Assembly (NCBI RefSeq): GCF_018688455.1
Contig: NZ_CP061319.1
Location: 124,001 to 188,000 of the forward strand
Source of the DNA: Polynucleobacter sp. AM-7D1
GTDB taxonomy: Bacteria; Pseudomonadota; Gammaproteobacteria; Burkholderiales; Burkholderiaceae
Length of the DNA stretch: 64,000 nt
Direction: 5' to 3'
The notes beneath the pieces were generated by a model. The model was given only the letters and a program-made list of their open reading frames with translations. It was not told the origin of the DNA and did no database searches. Shown piece by piece: positions 48,378 through 56,850 of this stretch. Numbering within the stretch: position 1 is the stretch's first letter; every line of letters begins with the position of its first letter. The position numbers and the translations under genes were made by a program.

Positions 48378-49438
48378 GACCCAAGCTCTGCATCTAGGGA
48401 TGCCTGATCTACTATGCCAGACTTCAGTAGTTGCGTACCCGCTGAGTAGATGTCCAGAGCTTGGGCTGATGCAAATAACTGGTCACTTCCCAAAACTTCA
48501 TGAACGCCAATGCGACCGAAATAGCCCGATCCTTTGCATAGATTGCAGAGCATTTTGCTTTGCATTAAATTGCATTCTTTGCAGCGTTTTCGAATTAACC
48601 TTTGAGAGCTGACGCAACGAAGACAGGATTCAATAGACTCTTGATCTATGCCTAGGCTTTTGAGTCTTGCTAAAGCACCAATAGCATTGCGCGTATGTAG
48701 CGTGCTTAAAACTAAATGACCTGTTTGGGCTGCCTGGATGGCAAGTTGACCGCTTGCTGAATCACGTATTTCACCAATCATGATGACATCCGGATCTTGG
48801 CGTAGAAGGGCGCGAATAATGCTTGGAAAGTCTAAGCCTGCTTTTGGGTGATAGGCTACCTGATTTACTCCTGGAAGCCGAATTTCAATAGGATCTTCAA
48901 CAGAGCAAATATTACGTTGCACTTGGTTCAGTGCGCTCAAGCAGCTATATAAAGTACGTGTCTTGCCACTCCCTGTGGGGCCTGTTACCAGAATCAATCC
49001 ATTGGTTTGACTAATAGCACCTCGGACTATTTCAAGCTGCTTTGGCAGTAAGCCAAGTTGATCTAGCGCTAACTCCTCTAGACAACTAGGTAAGATGCGA
49101 ACAACAGCTTTTTCACCATGCAGGGTCGGAAGAATCGATACCCGGCAATCAATGTTCGGATAGCTAAAGTCATGACCAATGAGGAGGCGTCCATCTTGAG
49201 GTAAACGCTTTTCTGCGATATCTAGACGCGACAAGATTTTGATCCGCGTGATTAATCTCTCATGCAAATCAATAGGGTATTGGTTTTGTAGAGTGAGACG
49301 ACCATCTATTCTCGTACGTATGATGGTTTCTTGAGATCTCGCCTCAATATGAATATCCGTTGCCCGATTATTTAATGCATTAACAGCAATGTCATGCCAG
49401 GTCCGAATAATGTGAGAGTCATGCAGTAGCTCGCTCAA
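48368..49438 (-). CDS. pilB: Type IV pilus / type II secretion ATPase (PilB/GspE), short form
   Basis: Hexameric assembly ATPase. 356 residues, about 200 short of full PilB/GspE because the N-terminal regulatory domain is absent; it begins directly at the N2 domain (RATDIHIEA). Walker A GPTGSGKTRT is at about 153-162, the Asp box/Walker B region ALLRQDPDVIMIGEIRD near 210, and a CKEC...CNLC zinc module near 290-310. The start is TTG within TTGA shared with the CorC-like gene stop. A pilus or competence role is inferred from pilC and pilD. Confidence 0.85.
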   Translation of the reverse strand: MSELLHDSHIIRTWHDIAVNALNNRATDIHIEARSQETIIRTRIDGRLTLQNQYPIDLHERLITRIKILSRLDIAEKRLPQDGRLLIGHDFSYPNIDCRVSILPTLHGEKAVVRILPSCLEELALDQLGLLPKQLEIVRGAISQTNGLILVTGPTGSGKTRTLYSCLSALNQVQRNICSVEDPIEIRLPGVNQVAYHPKAGLDFPSIIRALLRQDPDVIMIGEIRDSASGQLAIQAAQTGHLVLSTLHTRNAIGALARLKSLGIDQESIESCLRCVSSQRLIRKRCKECNLMQSKMLCNLCKGSGYFGRIGVHEVLGSDQLFASAQALDIYSAGTQLLKSGIVDQASLDAELGSWH

Positions 49439-50757
49439 TCTTGGGTCGGTTGGATGAGTGGTTGGTATAGCTTGACTGTTTTTACTCCATGCTCATCAAA
49501 CTGAACAATTTCCATTACTACGCCAGCAATCCGAATGCTGACATCGTAGTCCGGAATTGCTTCAAGCTTTTCTAAAATGAGACCATTTAAAGTACGCGGT
49601 CCGTCAAGTGGCAACTCTAGTTTTAGAAGACGATTTAAATCTCGCAATGATGCGCTACCGCTAGCAAGATAAGTGCCATCGGCTAACCAATGAGGATCAT
49701 TAGAAAGATTTGAGAATGAAGTGGTGAACTCACCAATCAGCTCTTCAACTATGTCTTCAAAAGTCACTAGACCAAGCACTTCACCGTATTCGTTTACAAC
49801 CAAACTCAAGCGCTGTTGATTGTCCTGAAAAAATTGCATCTGTTGAAGAACGGGCGTCCCGCTGGGGATGAAATAAGGCTCATTTAGTAATGACCTGAAG
49901 TCTTCATGGTGAAGCTCTGCATTACCTAGCAAGGAGAGTGCTTTTTTAACCGAGAGAATGCCAACGATACGCTCAGAGTCGCCATCACAAACTGGGAGCT
50001 TGTTGTGATAACAAGTTTCTAGTTGCTCAATCACCTCATCAATCGGTCTTGAGAGATCTAATATCTCAATCTTAGATCGGGGCGTCATCACATCATCAAC
50101 CAAGATATTTTCAAGGTTAAAAAGATTGAGCAAGATATTGCGATGGTGAGCTGAAACAAAACGATTGGATTCCAGTACTAGGCTACGTAACTCTTCTTTA
50201 CTCATTACTCGATTTTCATTCGAAGTTTGAAGGCCAAAAACCTTCATCAAGCCAGACACAAAACTATTGATAAACCAGAGCAAGGGTTTAAGTATGAAAG
50301 TGAGGGGCAGAATAAACCAGCCAACATTGCTGGCAATTTTCTCGGGGAAGGCTGCGCCAATAACTTTTGGGGTGATCTCACTAAAAATAATGATGAGTAG
50401 TGCTACGACTAAGGTGGCTATCGACAGCACTAGGCCGCTATCACCAAAAATATGTAGAGCAATGCCGGTAACTAAGATTGGTAGGATGGTATTGATGAGG
50501 TTGTTGGAAATCAACAATACAGAAAGCAGGGAATCAATACGCTTTAACAATCTTTCAGCAAGAGCTGCTCCAGCATTGCCGCCGTTGGCCATGGCGCGTA
50601 GGCGATGGCGATTGGAAGAGAGCATGCTAGTTTCGGCCATGGAAAATAAGCCAGAGAGGGCAAGCAGGAAGATGACTAATGCGACTTGACCAATAAAAGG
50701 CCAATCATCAAAAAAAGTGTCCATCAGTGATGTCCGCAAAGAATAAGGAATATCCAA
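49435..50757 (-). CDS. CNNM/CorC-HlyC family transporter with CBS domains
   Basis: Membrane protein linked to divalent cation (Mg/Co) transport in the CorB/CNNM family. 440 residues: N-terminal DUF21 with about four membrane spans (QVALVIFLLALSGLFSMAETSM), two CBS domains at about 215-335 (DDVMTPRSKIEI; VNEYGEVLGLVTFEDIVEELIG), and a C-terminal CorC_HlyC domain from about 350. The annotated first ATG is at 50757; an internal ATG at 50724 is equally likely. Old hemolysin names for this family are misleading. Confidence 0.88.
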   Translation of the reverse strand: MDIPYSLRTSLMDTFFDDWPFIGQVALVIFLLALSGLFSMAETSMLSSNRHRLRAMANGGNAGAALAERLLKRIDSLLSVLLISNNLINTILPILVTGIALHIFGDSGLVLSIATLVVALLIIIFSEITPKVIGAAFPEKIASNVGWFILPLTFILKPLLWFINSFVSGLMKVFGLQTSNENRVMSKEELRSLVLESNRFVSAHHRNILLNLFNLENILVDDVMTPRSKIEILDLSRPIDEVIEQLETCYHNKLPVCDGDSERIVGILSVKKALSLLGNAELHHEDFRSLLNEPYFIPSGTPVLQQMQFFQDNQQRLSLVVNEYGEVLGLVTFEDIVEELIGEFTTSFSNLSNDPHWLADGTYLASGSASLRDLNRLLKLELPLDGPRTLNGLILEKLEAIPDYDVSIRIAGVVMEIVQFDEHGVKTVKLYQPLIQPTQD

Positions 50758-50841
50758 TATAGCAAAGTGCTACTTCACTAGCTATAGCCTTATTGGAATC
50801 CTGCGTGAATTTATACCTCAATGTGTGTCAGAATCTTCAGC

Positions 50842-51336
50842 ATGGTCATCTCTATATCAGCCGATTATTGCGTGATATCTGCCCCTTTTGGGTGCCTAGG
50901 TGTGCAAACAGAGTTGGTAGACGGTAGTTTGATGATCTCCAAAATTGATTATCTGCCTCCAGGTACTGCGCTAATTTCCCCCAAAAATGCTTTGGCTAAG
51001 GTATTTTCAAAACAGTGTGCGCAGTATTTCAAGCATGCCTCCTCAGTGTTTGATGTTCCCCTAAAACCTACGGGAACACCACATCAGCAAAAGGTGTGGA
51101 ATGCGACACTAGGTATTGGAGTGGGAAAGACTAGCACTTATGGTGAGATTGCCAAAAAGATTAAAAGTGGACCTCGTGCCGTCGGGACTGCTTGCGGTGC
51201 TAATCCCTATCCTTTGGTCACTCCGTGTCATAGAGTAGTTTCTGCCCAAGGTCTTGGAGGTTTTATGAAAGAAGATGCTCCAGGTTTTTATCGCCAGATC
51301 AAAATTTGGCTTTTAAAGCATGAGGGTGTGCTTTAA
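50842..51336 (+). CDS. ogt: Methylated-DNA--protein-cysteine methyltransferase
   Basis: Suicide repair protein that takes methyl groups from O6-methylguanine. From the ATG at 50842 it has 164 residues (the ATG at 50821 adds seven). The acceptor Cys is in the canonical PCHRVV near residue 131, preceded by TYGEIAKKIKSGPRAVGTACGANPYPL in the DNA-binding helix-turn-helix. The N-terminal domain is short, as in Ogt rather than Ada. Its stop shares four bases (TTAA) with the convergent synthase gene. Confidence 0.92.
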   Translation: MVISISADYCVISAPFGCLGVQTELVDGSLMISKIDYLPPGTALISPKNALAKVFSKQCAQYFKHASSVFDVPLKPTGTPHQQKVWNATLGIGVGKTSTYGEIAKKIKSGPRAVGTACGANPYPLVTPCHRVVSAQGLGGFMKEDAPGFYRQIKIWLLKHEGVL

Positions 51337-52322
51337 GGATTCTTTGTAGATAGTTTTCTGAGATGACTGGATGCTGCAAAAAAGAATGCTTTCATCAAGA
51401 AAGTATTGCTGGCGGCAAGTTTGGTAAATGCATAAAAAATCCAAACGGAATTTCTAGACAACTTGACTTCCGATTTGTTGCTAAATTCTTTTCTGTTAGC
51501 AATTTTTTCAAGCGTCATGACTGCAAGACCGAAAGCAAGAAAGCAGAAGCGTCTCATACCTGTTTCATTTTCTGGAATCAGGAGAATATAGCTCATGGAG
51601 TCTTGCAGTTTTTTGTAAGCAATATTGAGTAGCGCCGTTTGACTTATGCCTACGGGTTTCCAAGAGACGCCACGTGCACGATCTTCTGGTGAGTCCTTCA
51701 AAATATTAGTCATTTGTAAAGCCTGACCAAAGGCGATAGCCAATTGCTCATGCCCTTCAATCTGCTTTGCAAATCCGGAAGAGTAGTTGCTAAAGATGGT
51801 TGTCAATAGTTCTCCTACGACACCAGCCACTACATAGCAATACTCCTCAAATTCTGCGAGATCTTTTAGCCCTTCTTGCGTTTGCCTTCCATGGAAATGG
51901 GACATGCCATCGGACATGATTGAAACGCAACGGCTAATCGCAGCCTGATCTGTATCGGGAAAGGTGTGCAGAATTCTGAGGACGGTTGGGGTATGCGCGA
52001 TTAAATCGAGCTCATCAACATTGGAGTAGCCTTTTAATGCTTCTAGGCAGGGGTTTACAAATGCCTCCACCGAAATAGTGCCCAAAACTGCTTCTAAAAA
52101 TAGCCTAGATAAGCGCTGCTTCTCTGTTGGACTCAGTTCAGTCGCATCCTCAATCGTGTCGACAATCCGACACAGTAAGTAGGTGTTTCCGACCACAACC
52201 TCAATTGCTGGGGGAAGTAGGGGGATAGTGAGTGCAAAAGTGCGCGATACGGAACCCAAAATCGCCTTTTGATAGGCTAGATCGCTATTGGGGTTCTCTA
52301 TCGGCTGTATGGCGGAATTCAC
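51333..52322 (-). CDS. Squalene/phytoene synthase family protein
   Basis: Head-to-head prenyl diphosphate condensing enzyme. 329 residues; the first Asp-rich motif DTIED is at 55-59 and the second, DSPED, at 210-214 within LQMTNILKDSPED. YCYVVAGVVGELLT at about 161-174 resembles the squalene synthase signature more than phytoene synthase. No hopanoid (shc, hpn) or carotenoid (crt) partners lie nearby, so the product, squalene or a C40 carotene precursor, cannot be told. Starts divergent from the symporter. Confidence 0.82.
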   Translation of the reverse strand: MNSAIQPIENPNSDLAYQKAILGSVSRTFALTIPLLPPAIEVVVGNTYLLCRIVDTIEDATELSPTEKQRLSRLFLEAVLGTISVEAFVNPCLEALKGYSNVDELDLIAHTPTVLRILHTFPDTDQAAISRCVSIMSDGMSHFHGRQTQEGLKDLAEFEEYCYVVAGVVGELLTTIFSNYSSGFAKQIEGHEQLAIAFGQALQMTNILKDSPEDRARGVSWKPVGISQTALLNIAYKKLQDSMSYILLIPENETGMRRFCFLAFGLAVMTLEKIANRKEFSNKSEVKLSRNSVWIFYAFTKLAASNTFLMKAFFFAASSHLRKLSTKNP

Positions 52323-52393
52323 CCATGAATTATGTCAGACCAGCTGACTCAAATTTGGCCCTGATTGATTAAATGTCATAAGTGACAAGGCCA

Positions 52394-52399
52394 TATAAT
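52394..52399 (+). promoter_or_regulatory. Possible -10 element of the sodium:solute symporter promoter
   Basis: A perfect TATAAT, 36 bases before the ATG at 52430, with AAGGAG at 52414-52419 as ribosome-binding site. No good -35 is found at the right distance. An inverted repeat GTCAG-N5-CTGAC at 52334-52348 lies upstream and could be an operator for the divergent pair. Confidence 0.4.
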
Positions 52400-52429
52400 T
52401 TGAGCAAATTCTGAAGGAGTAATTGGGCG

Positions 52430-53845
52430 ATGTTGATTTGGTTTGTCATCATCTACTGGGTGGTATCTGTAGGTATCGGTCTTTGGGCTGCGCTACGGGT
52501 CAAAAACACAGCTGACTTTGCTGCAGCAGGCCATAGCCTTCCTTTGCCTATCGTCACCGCTACAGTCTTTGCTACCTGGTTTGGCTCCGAAGCGGTGTTA
52601 GGTATTCCAGCCACCTTCCTTAAGGAAGGGCTTGGCGGGATTGTTTCCGATCCTTTCGGATCTTCCCTGTGCCTGATTTTAGTAGGACTCTTTTTTGCTC
52701 GTCATCTCTATAACCGTCGCATGCTCACTATCGGCGATTTCTTTCGGGAGAAATATGGCCGCACTGTAGAGGTTTTGGTAACGCTCTGTATTGTGGTTTC
52801 TTATTTGGGATGGGTAGCCGCGCAGATTAAAGCGCTGGGCCTTGTTTTTAATGTTGTGTCTGAAGGTGGCATTACACAAACAGCCGGCATGTTAATTGGC
52901 GCTGGTAGCGTTCTGATTTATACACTTTTTGGTGGAATGTGGTCGGTGGCAATTACCGACTTCATTCAGATGATCATCATTGTGGTGGGCATGCTTTATA
53001 TCGGTGGCGAGATAACAGCCCAAACTGGTGGTGTTGGTGTAGTTTTTGAGCATGCAGTTGCTGCCGGCCAGTTTTCCAATTTCTGGCCTGATATGAATCT
53101 CGCTTCTATCCTTGGCTTTACAGCCGCCTTATGCACAATGATGTTGGGCTCTATTCCACAGCAAGATGTGTTTCAGCGAATTACATCGTCTAAGAATGTG
53201 AACATTGCAGTTCAAGCCGCTTTGTTAGGAGGAGTGCTGTACTTTGTCTTCGCGTTTGTTCCGCTGTATTTGGCTTACTCTGCAACCATTATTAGTCCAG
53301 ATCTAGTGAAGCAGTATTTATATACAGATCCACAAATGATCTTGCCAAAACTGATTTTGAACCATGCCCCACTGATCGCGCAGGTGATGTTTTTTGGTGC
53401 CCTACTGTCAGCCATCAAGAGTTGTGCCAGCGCTACATTGCTCGCGCCATCCGTCACTTTTGCGGAGAACATTGTGCGTGGCTTTTTTAAGCATCTATCA
53501 GATCAGGATTTGCTAAAAGTCATGCGCATTACGGTTCTCTGTTTTACAGCGGTAGTTACCTTTTTTGCTATCAACTCGAATTTATCAATTTTTAAGATGG
53601 TTGAGAATGCCTACAAAGTGACTTTAGTTGCGGCTTTTGTACCACTGGCTTTTGGGGTCTACTGGTCCAGGGCAAATTCTTTAGGTGGTTTGTTATCAGT
53701 GGTCTGCGGTCTTGTTGTTTGGATCAGCTGCGAAGTACTTGCCCCTGAAGCTATTCTCCCCCCTCAATTAGCAGGGCTTTTAGCTAGTATTGTCGGCATG
53801 CTTTTGGGTGGAATGGTTCCCAGGGCTAAATTGATTGCAAGTTGA
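52430..53845 (+). CDS. Sodium:solute symporter family transporter
   Basis: Secondary transporter of the SSS/SSF family, 471 residues with about 12-13 membrane spans across its length. Family-like segments include ATWFGSEAVLGIPATFLKEG in the second span region, GGMWSVAITDFIQMIIIVVG (SSF signature) and FGALLSAIKSCASATLLAPS. Substrate is unknown; the downstream dehydrogenase/hydrolase genes hint at organic acid uptake but are separated by their own promoter-like sequence. Confidence 0.87.
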   Translation: MLIWFVIIYWVVSVGIGLWAALRVKNTADFAAAGHSLPLPIVTATVFATWFGSEAVLGIPATFLKEGLGGIVSDPFGSSLCLILVGLFFARHLYNRRMLTIGDFFREKYGRTVEVLVTLCIVVSYLGWVAAQIKALGLVFNVVSEGGITQTAGMLIGAGSVLIYTLFGGMWSVAITDFIQMIIIVVGMLYIGGEITAQTGGVGVVFEHAVAAGQFSNFWPDMNLASILGFTAALCTMMLGSIPQQDVFQRITSSKNVNIAVQAALLGGVLYFVFAFVPLYLAYSATIISPDLVKQYLYTDPQMILPKLILNHAPLIAQVMFFGALLSAIKSCASATLLAPSVTFAENIVRGFFKHLSDQDLLKVMRITVLCFTAVVTFFAINSNLSIFKMVENAYKVTLVAAFVPLAFGVYWSRANSLGGLLSVVCGLVVWISCEVLAPEAILPPQLAGLLASIVGMLLGGMVPRAKLIAS

Positions 53846-53879
53846 CCTAAGTTGCTTAAATATTAGGCACAATATCCTG

Positions 53880-53908
53880 TTGCACCGCAAAATGTTCACC
53901 TCTAAAAT
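53880..53908 (+). promoter_or_regulatory. Possible promoter of the ketopantoate-reductase-like gene
   Basis: TTGCAC (53880-53885) and TAAAAT (53903-53908) are separated by 17 bases, ahead of the ATG at 53947; the -10 is close to consensus and the -35 moderate. GGAG near 53938 is the ribosome-binding site. Confidence 0.4.
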
Positions 53909-53946
53909 GGCACCAATTCAAAATTTTTTATCTTTATGGAGTTTTT

Positions 53947-54966
53947 ATGAAAATCTGTGTGATCGGTGGAGGGGGCGCGATTGGCGGTTACCTTGCTGTC
54001 ATGTTGGCGCGAGCCGGCAATGATGTCACGGTAGTTGCGCGTGGCGCCACTTTGGCGGCAATTAAAGAGCGTGGCCTTGCATTAATTATGGATGACCAAC
54101 CTGAGCCTTTGGTGGCACAGGTGAAAGCGGTTGAAAAAATTCGTGATGCAGAGACTCCAGATGTTGTGATTTTGGCAGTGAAGGCGCACCAAGTTGAGCC
54201 GATCATTGAGGATCTCGCTGCAATCATGGGCCCAGAAACGATTTTGATTCCAATGCAAAACGGAATTCCTTGGTGGTACTTCCAGAAGCTGGGTGGCGAC
54301 TATCAAGATCATTCTGTCGAAACAGTTGACGCTGGTGGTGTTGCGAAGAATGCAATTAATCCAAACAACATCATTGGATGCGTGGTCTATCCGGCAACCT
54401 TTACTCAGGCGCCTGGTGTGATTCGTCACGTTGAAGGCAATCGCTTCCCATTGGGCGAGTTAGATGGCAAACAGACTGAGCGTATTCAGAAGATGTCAGA
54501 AATGATGTCTGCAGCTGGATTTAAGTCACCAATCCTGGAAGACATTCGCTCTGAGATTTGGTTGAAGTTGTGGGGCAATATGACTTTCAATCCAATAAGC
54601 TCTTTGACGCATGGAACTTTGGAGGGCATTTGCCAGTATCCACTGACTAAAGAGTTGGCACGCAATATGATGGCTGAAGCGCAAACGATTGCCGAGAAGT
54701 TGGGCGTCACTTTCCGTGTGGATATTGAGCGTCGTATTGCTGGTGCTGAAAAAGTCGGTAAGCATAAAACATCGATGTTGCAGGACTTGGAGGCGGGTCG
54801 TAGCTTAGAGATCGATGCTCTATTGGGTTCCGTAATTGAGCTTGGAAAGATTACCGAAACACCAACACCTTGCCTCAATACCGTCTTTGCTTTAACAAAG
54901 TACCTTGATGAAAACGTTCAAGCTTCTAAAGGTAGCTTGGCCTTGCCATCTGTTTCTGGTTACTAA
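53947..54966 (+). CDS. 2-dehydropantoate 2-reductase family protein
   Basis: NADPH-dependent oxidoreductase of the ApbA/PanE family, 339 residues. The Rossmann motif GGGGAIGG starts near residue 7, followed by VVARG; the middle holds IPMQNGIPWW and the C-terminal helical domain KLWGNMTFNPISSLT with the catalytic Lys. It is longer than the pantothenate PanE of E. coli (303) and not near pantothenate genes, so it may act on another 2-keto acid. A terminator follows at 55014. Confidence 0.83.
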   Translation: MKICVIGGGGAIGGYLAVMLARAGNDVTVVARGATLAAIKERGLALIMDDQPEPLVAQVKAVEKIRDAETPDVVILAVKAHQVEPIIEDLAAIMGPETILIPMQNGIPWWYFQKLGGDYQDHSVETVDAGGVAKNAINPNNIIGCVVYPATFTQAPGVIRHVEGNRFPLGELDGKQTERIQKMSEMMSAAGFKSPILEDIRSEIWLKLWGNMTFNPISSLTHGTLEGICQYPLTKELARNMMAEAQTIAEKLGVTFRVDIERRIAGAEKVGKHKTSMLQDLEAGRSLEIDALLGSVIELGKITETPTPCLNTVFALTKYLDENVQASKGSLALPSVSGY

Positions 54967-55013
54967 GCGTCTTTAGCAATAGGTAGATTCAACAGCTAAA
55001 GTAATTGAGTATT

Positions 55014-55051
55014 AAAAAACCCTCACCACTAAATATGGTGAGGGTTTTTTT
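55014..55051. terminator. Bidirectional rho-independent terminator
   Basis: CCCTCACCA (55020-55028), loop of seven bases, TGGTGAGGG (55036-55044), flanked by six A on the left and seven T on the right. It serves both the ketopantoate-reductase-like gene (+) and the convergent fumarylacetoacetase-like gene (-). Confidence 0.93.
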
Positions 55052-55090
55052 GTTTTGGGGTGTTGGAATTAGTCCAACAACCTTAATGAC

Positions 55091-55858
55091 CTATTCGAAG
55101 CGATTATCTAAGCGTCCAACACCATCAATGATGATGCTGACCTTACTGCCGGGCTTCATTGAACCAACCCCAACAGAAGTTCCGCAAGCAATGATGTCGC
55201 CAGCTTGCAGTGGGACATCTTGTGAGATCAGGCTAACCAATTTTGCTGGTGGGAAAATCATGTCGGCGATGGGGTAGTTCTGACGCTCTTGATCATTCAA
55301 TATAGTTTTAATTGTTAACTTGCTTGGATCTACATCGGTGGTGATGTAAGGGCCAAAGACTCCAAAAGTATTGAAGCTCTTAGAGCGTGTCCACTGCGCA
55401 TATCCAGGATCGCGATTCAAAATCTCAATTGCAGTGACATCGTTAATGCAGGTGTAACCAAAAATGGCAGCGGCCGCTTGCGCTTCATCTACTTCATGAC
55501 AGGCTTTCCCGATGACGATGCCGAGCTCGCCCTCATAAACGACTTTTCCAGAGTAAGACTTTGGAGTGCGAATAACTTGATTGGCTGCCAAGAAAGAGTT
55601 ATTGCCTTTCAGAAAATACAAAGGCTCTGCCGGCACGGCATGCTCCAGTTTGGTAACCAGCGCATGAAAGTTATCCACCATGGCAACCATTTTGGATGGA
55701 GTGCATGGGATATCGATAGTGACATCGGATAGCTTTAATGTCTCTCCAGTAGCTTGAGGATTGTTAAATAGATCGCCTGTGTACACAGCAATCTGATCCC
55801 CTTGAACTTGTCCTAAGCCGGATTTGCCTTGATGTTGAAATCTGAGCCATTGAGCCAT
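55091..55858 (-). CDS. Fumarylacetoacetate hydrolase family protein
   Basis: Metal-dependent C-C hydrolase/isomerase or oxaloacetate-decarboxylase-like enzyme, 255 residues. Metal ligands appear as YEGELGIVIGKACHEV (Glu pair) and an Asp in the family-typical GYTCINDVTAIEI, with KSFNTFGVFGPYI and IACGTSVGVGSMKPG after it. Divergent from the GrdB-like gene across about 55 bases. Substrate unknown; likely aromatic or sugar-acid breakdown. Confidence 0.86.
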   Translation of the reverse strand: MAQWLRFQHQGKSGLGQVQGDQIAVYTGDLFNNPQATGETLKLSDVTIDIPCTPSKMVAMVDNFHALVTKLEHAVPAEPLYFLKGNNSFLAANQVIRTPKSYSGKVVYEGELGIVIGKACHEVDEAQAAAAIFGYTCINDVTAIEILNRDPGYAQWTRSKSFNTFGVFGPYITTDVDPSKLTIKTILNDQERQNYPIADMIFPPAKLVSLISQDVPLQAGDIIACGTSVGVGSMKPGSKVSIIIDGVGRLDNRFE

Positions 55859-55914
55859 AATGAATTCTCCTGATAGTTAATATTTGATAAGCAATATCTT
55901 ACAGGGATCAATTG

Positions 55915-56850
55915 ATGACTAAGAATTCTGAACTGCAATTTGCACCTGAATTGGACCGGCCAGTTCGTTATATTGAGCGTACCCGCAATTACTATTTAGG
56001 TTTGGGATATGAAACACCCTATGTTTGGGCACACTACATTGAGGTGCCTTTTGCCCCACTGCAAAAGCCACTTAAACATTCAATTCTAGGTTTAGTTACT
56101 ACTGCAGTCCCGTTTGATGCCAGTAAAGGCCCTCAAGGACCTGGTGCTCCCTATAACGCAGCCGCTAAGTTTTATGACCCCTACACTCGCTCAATTGATG
56201 AGGATGCAGACTTACGTATTGCACATGTCGGGATTGATAGGCGCAATGCTGACATGCAGGATAGCAATTGCTGGTTTCCACTGGGCGCAGCGAAGCGCGC
56301 TGCTGCAAACGCACGCATTCAGTCCCTGTCGAAATATTTTTATGGGCTACCCACCAATCGCAGTCAACGTCATACCTTGGAGATTGATGCGCCCTTGATT
56401 CTGAGTAAGCTGCGCGAAGATCATGTTGATGTTGCAGTGCTGATTCCCAATTGCCCTATTTGCCATCAGAGCCAAAGTTTATTGGCGCGATATTTGGAGG
56501 CTGCTGGTATTCCCACGGTAATCATGGGTGCGGCAAAAGATATTGTGGAATATTGCGGTGTCCCTCGCCTGCTCTTTAGTGACTTTCCCTTAGGCAATGC
56601 TGCAGCTCTTCCCAACAATATTCAATCGCAAGACTCTAATTTTGAATTGGCTCTTCGCTTGTTAGAGGGTGCTCCAGCAGCCCGAACAACAGTGCAATGC
56701 CCTTTGGTTTGGGCTTCAGACCCTTCGTGGAAATTGGACTATTCCAATTTAGAGCGACTCAGTGCAGAGGAAATTTTGCGCTTACGTGATGAGGCAGAAA
56801 AGGCCCGCATCACTGCACGCGATATCAGAGTAAAAAGCGTTGGAGCCTAG
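55915..56850 (+). CDS. GrdB/PrdB-like reductase family protein with CPIC motif
   Basis: 311 residues from the ATG at 55915 with AGGGAT upstream (the TTG at 55912 adds one). The C-terminal half resembles the glycine/sarcosine/betaine reductase selenoprotein B family: a CxxC motif CPIC at about 180-183 in VAVLIPNCPICHQS, then GIPTVIMGAAKDIVEYCGVPRLLFSDFPLGN. In clostridial GrdB the first position is selenocysteine; here it is an ordinary Cys codon. True glycine reductase activity is unlikely in an aerobe, so the role is unknown. The stop shares CTAG with the ispB stop. Confidence 0.6.
   Translation: MTKNSELQFAPELDRPVRYIERTRNYYLGLGYETPYVWAHYIEVPFAPLQKPLKHSILGLVTTAVPFDASKGPQGPGAPYNAAAKFYDPYTRSIDEDADLRIAHVGIDRRNADMQDSNCWFPLGAAKRAAANARIQSLSKYFYGLPTNRSQRHTLEIDAPLILSKLREDHVDVAVLIPNCPICHQSQSLLARYLEAAGIPTVIMGAAKDIVEYCGVPRLLFSDFPLGNAAALPNNIQSQDSNFELALRLLEGAPAARTTVQCPLVWASDPSWKLDYSNLERLSAEEILRLRDEAEKARITARDIRVKSVGA

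Noticed and set aside
53885..54023. Plus-strand 62-codon ORF overlapping the start of the ketopantoate-reductase-like gene
   Set aside because: Runs into the real gene in another frame, with no family features; the shorter reading is a shadow.
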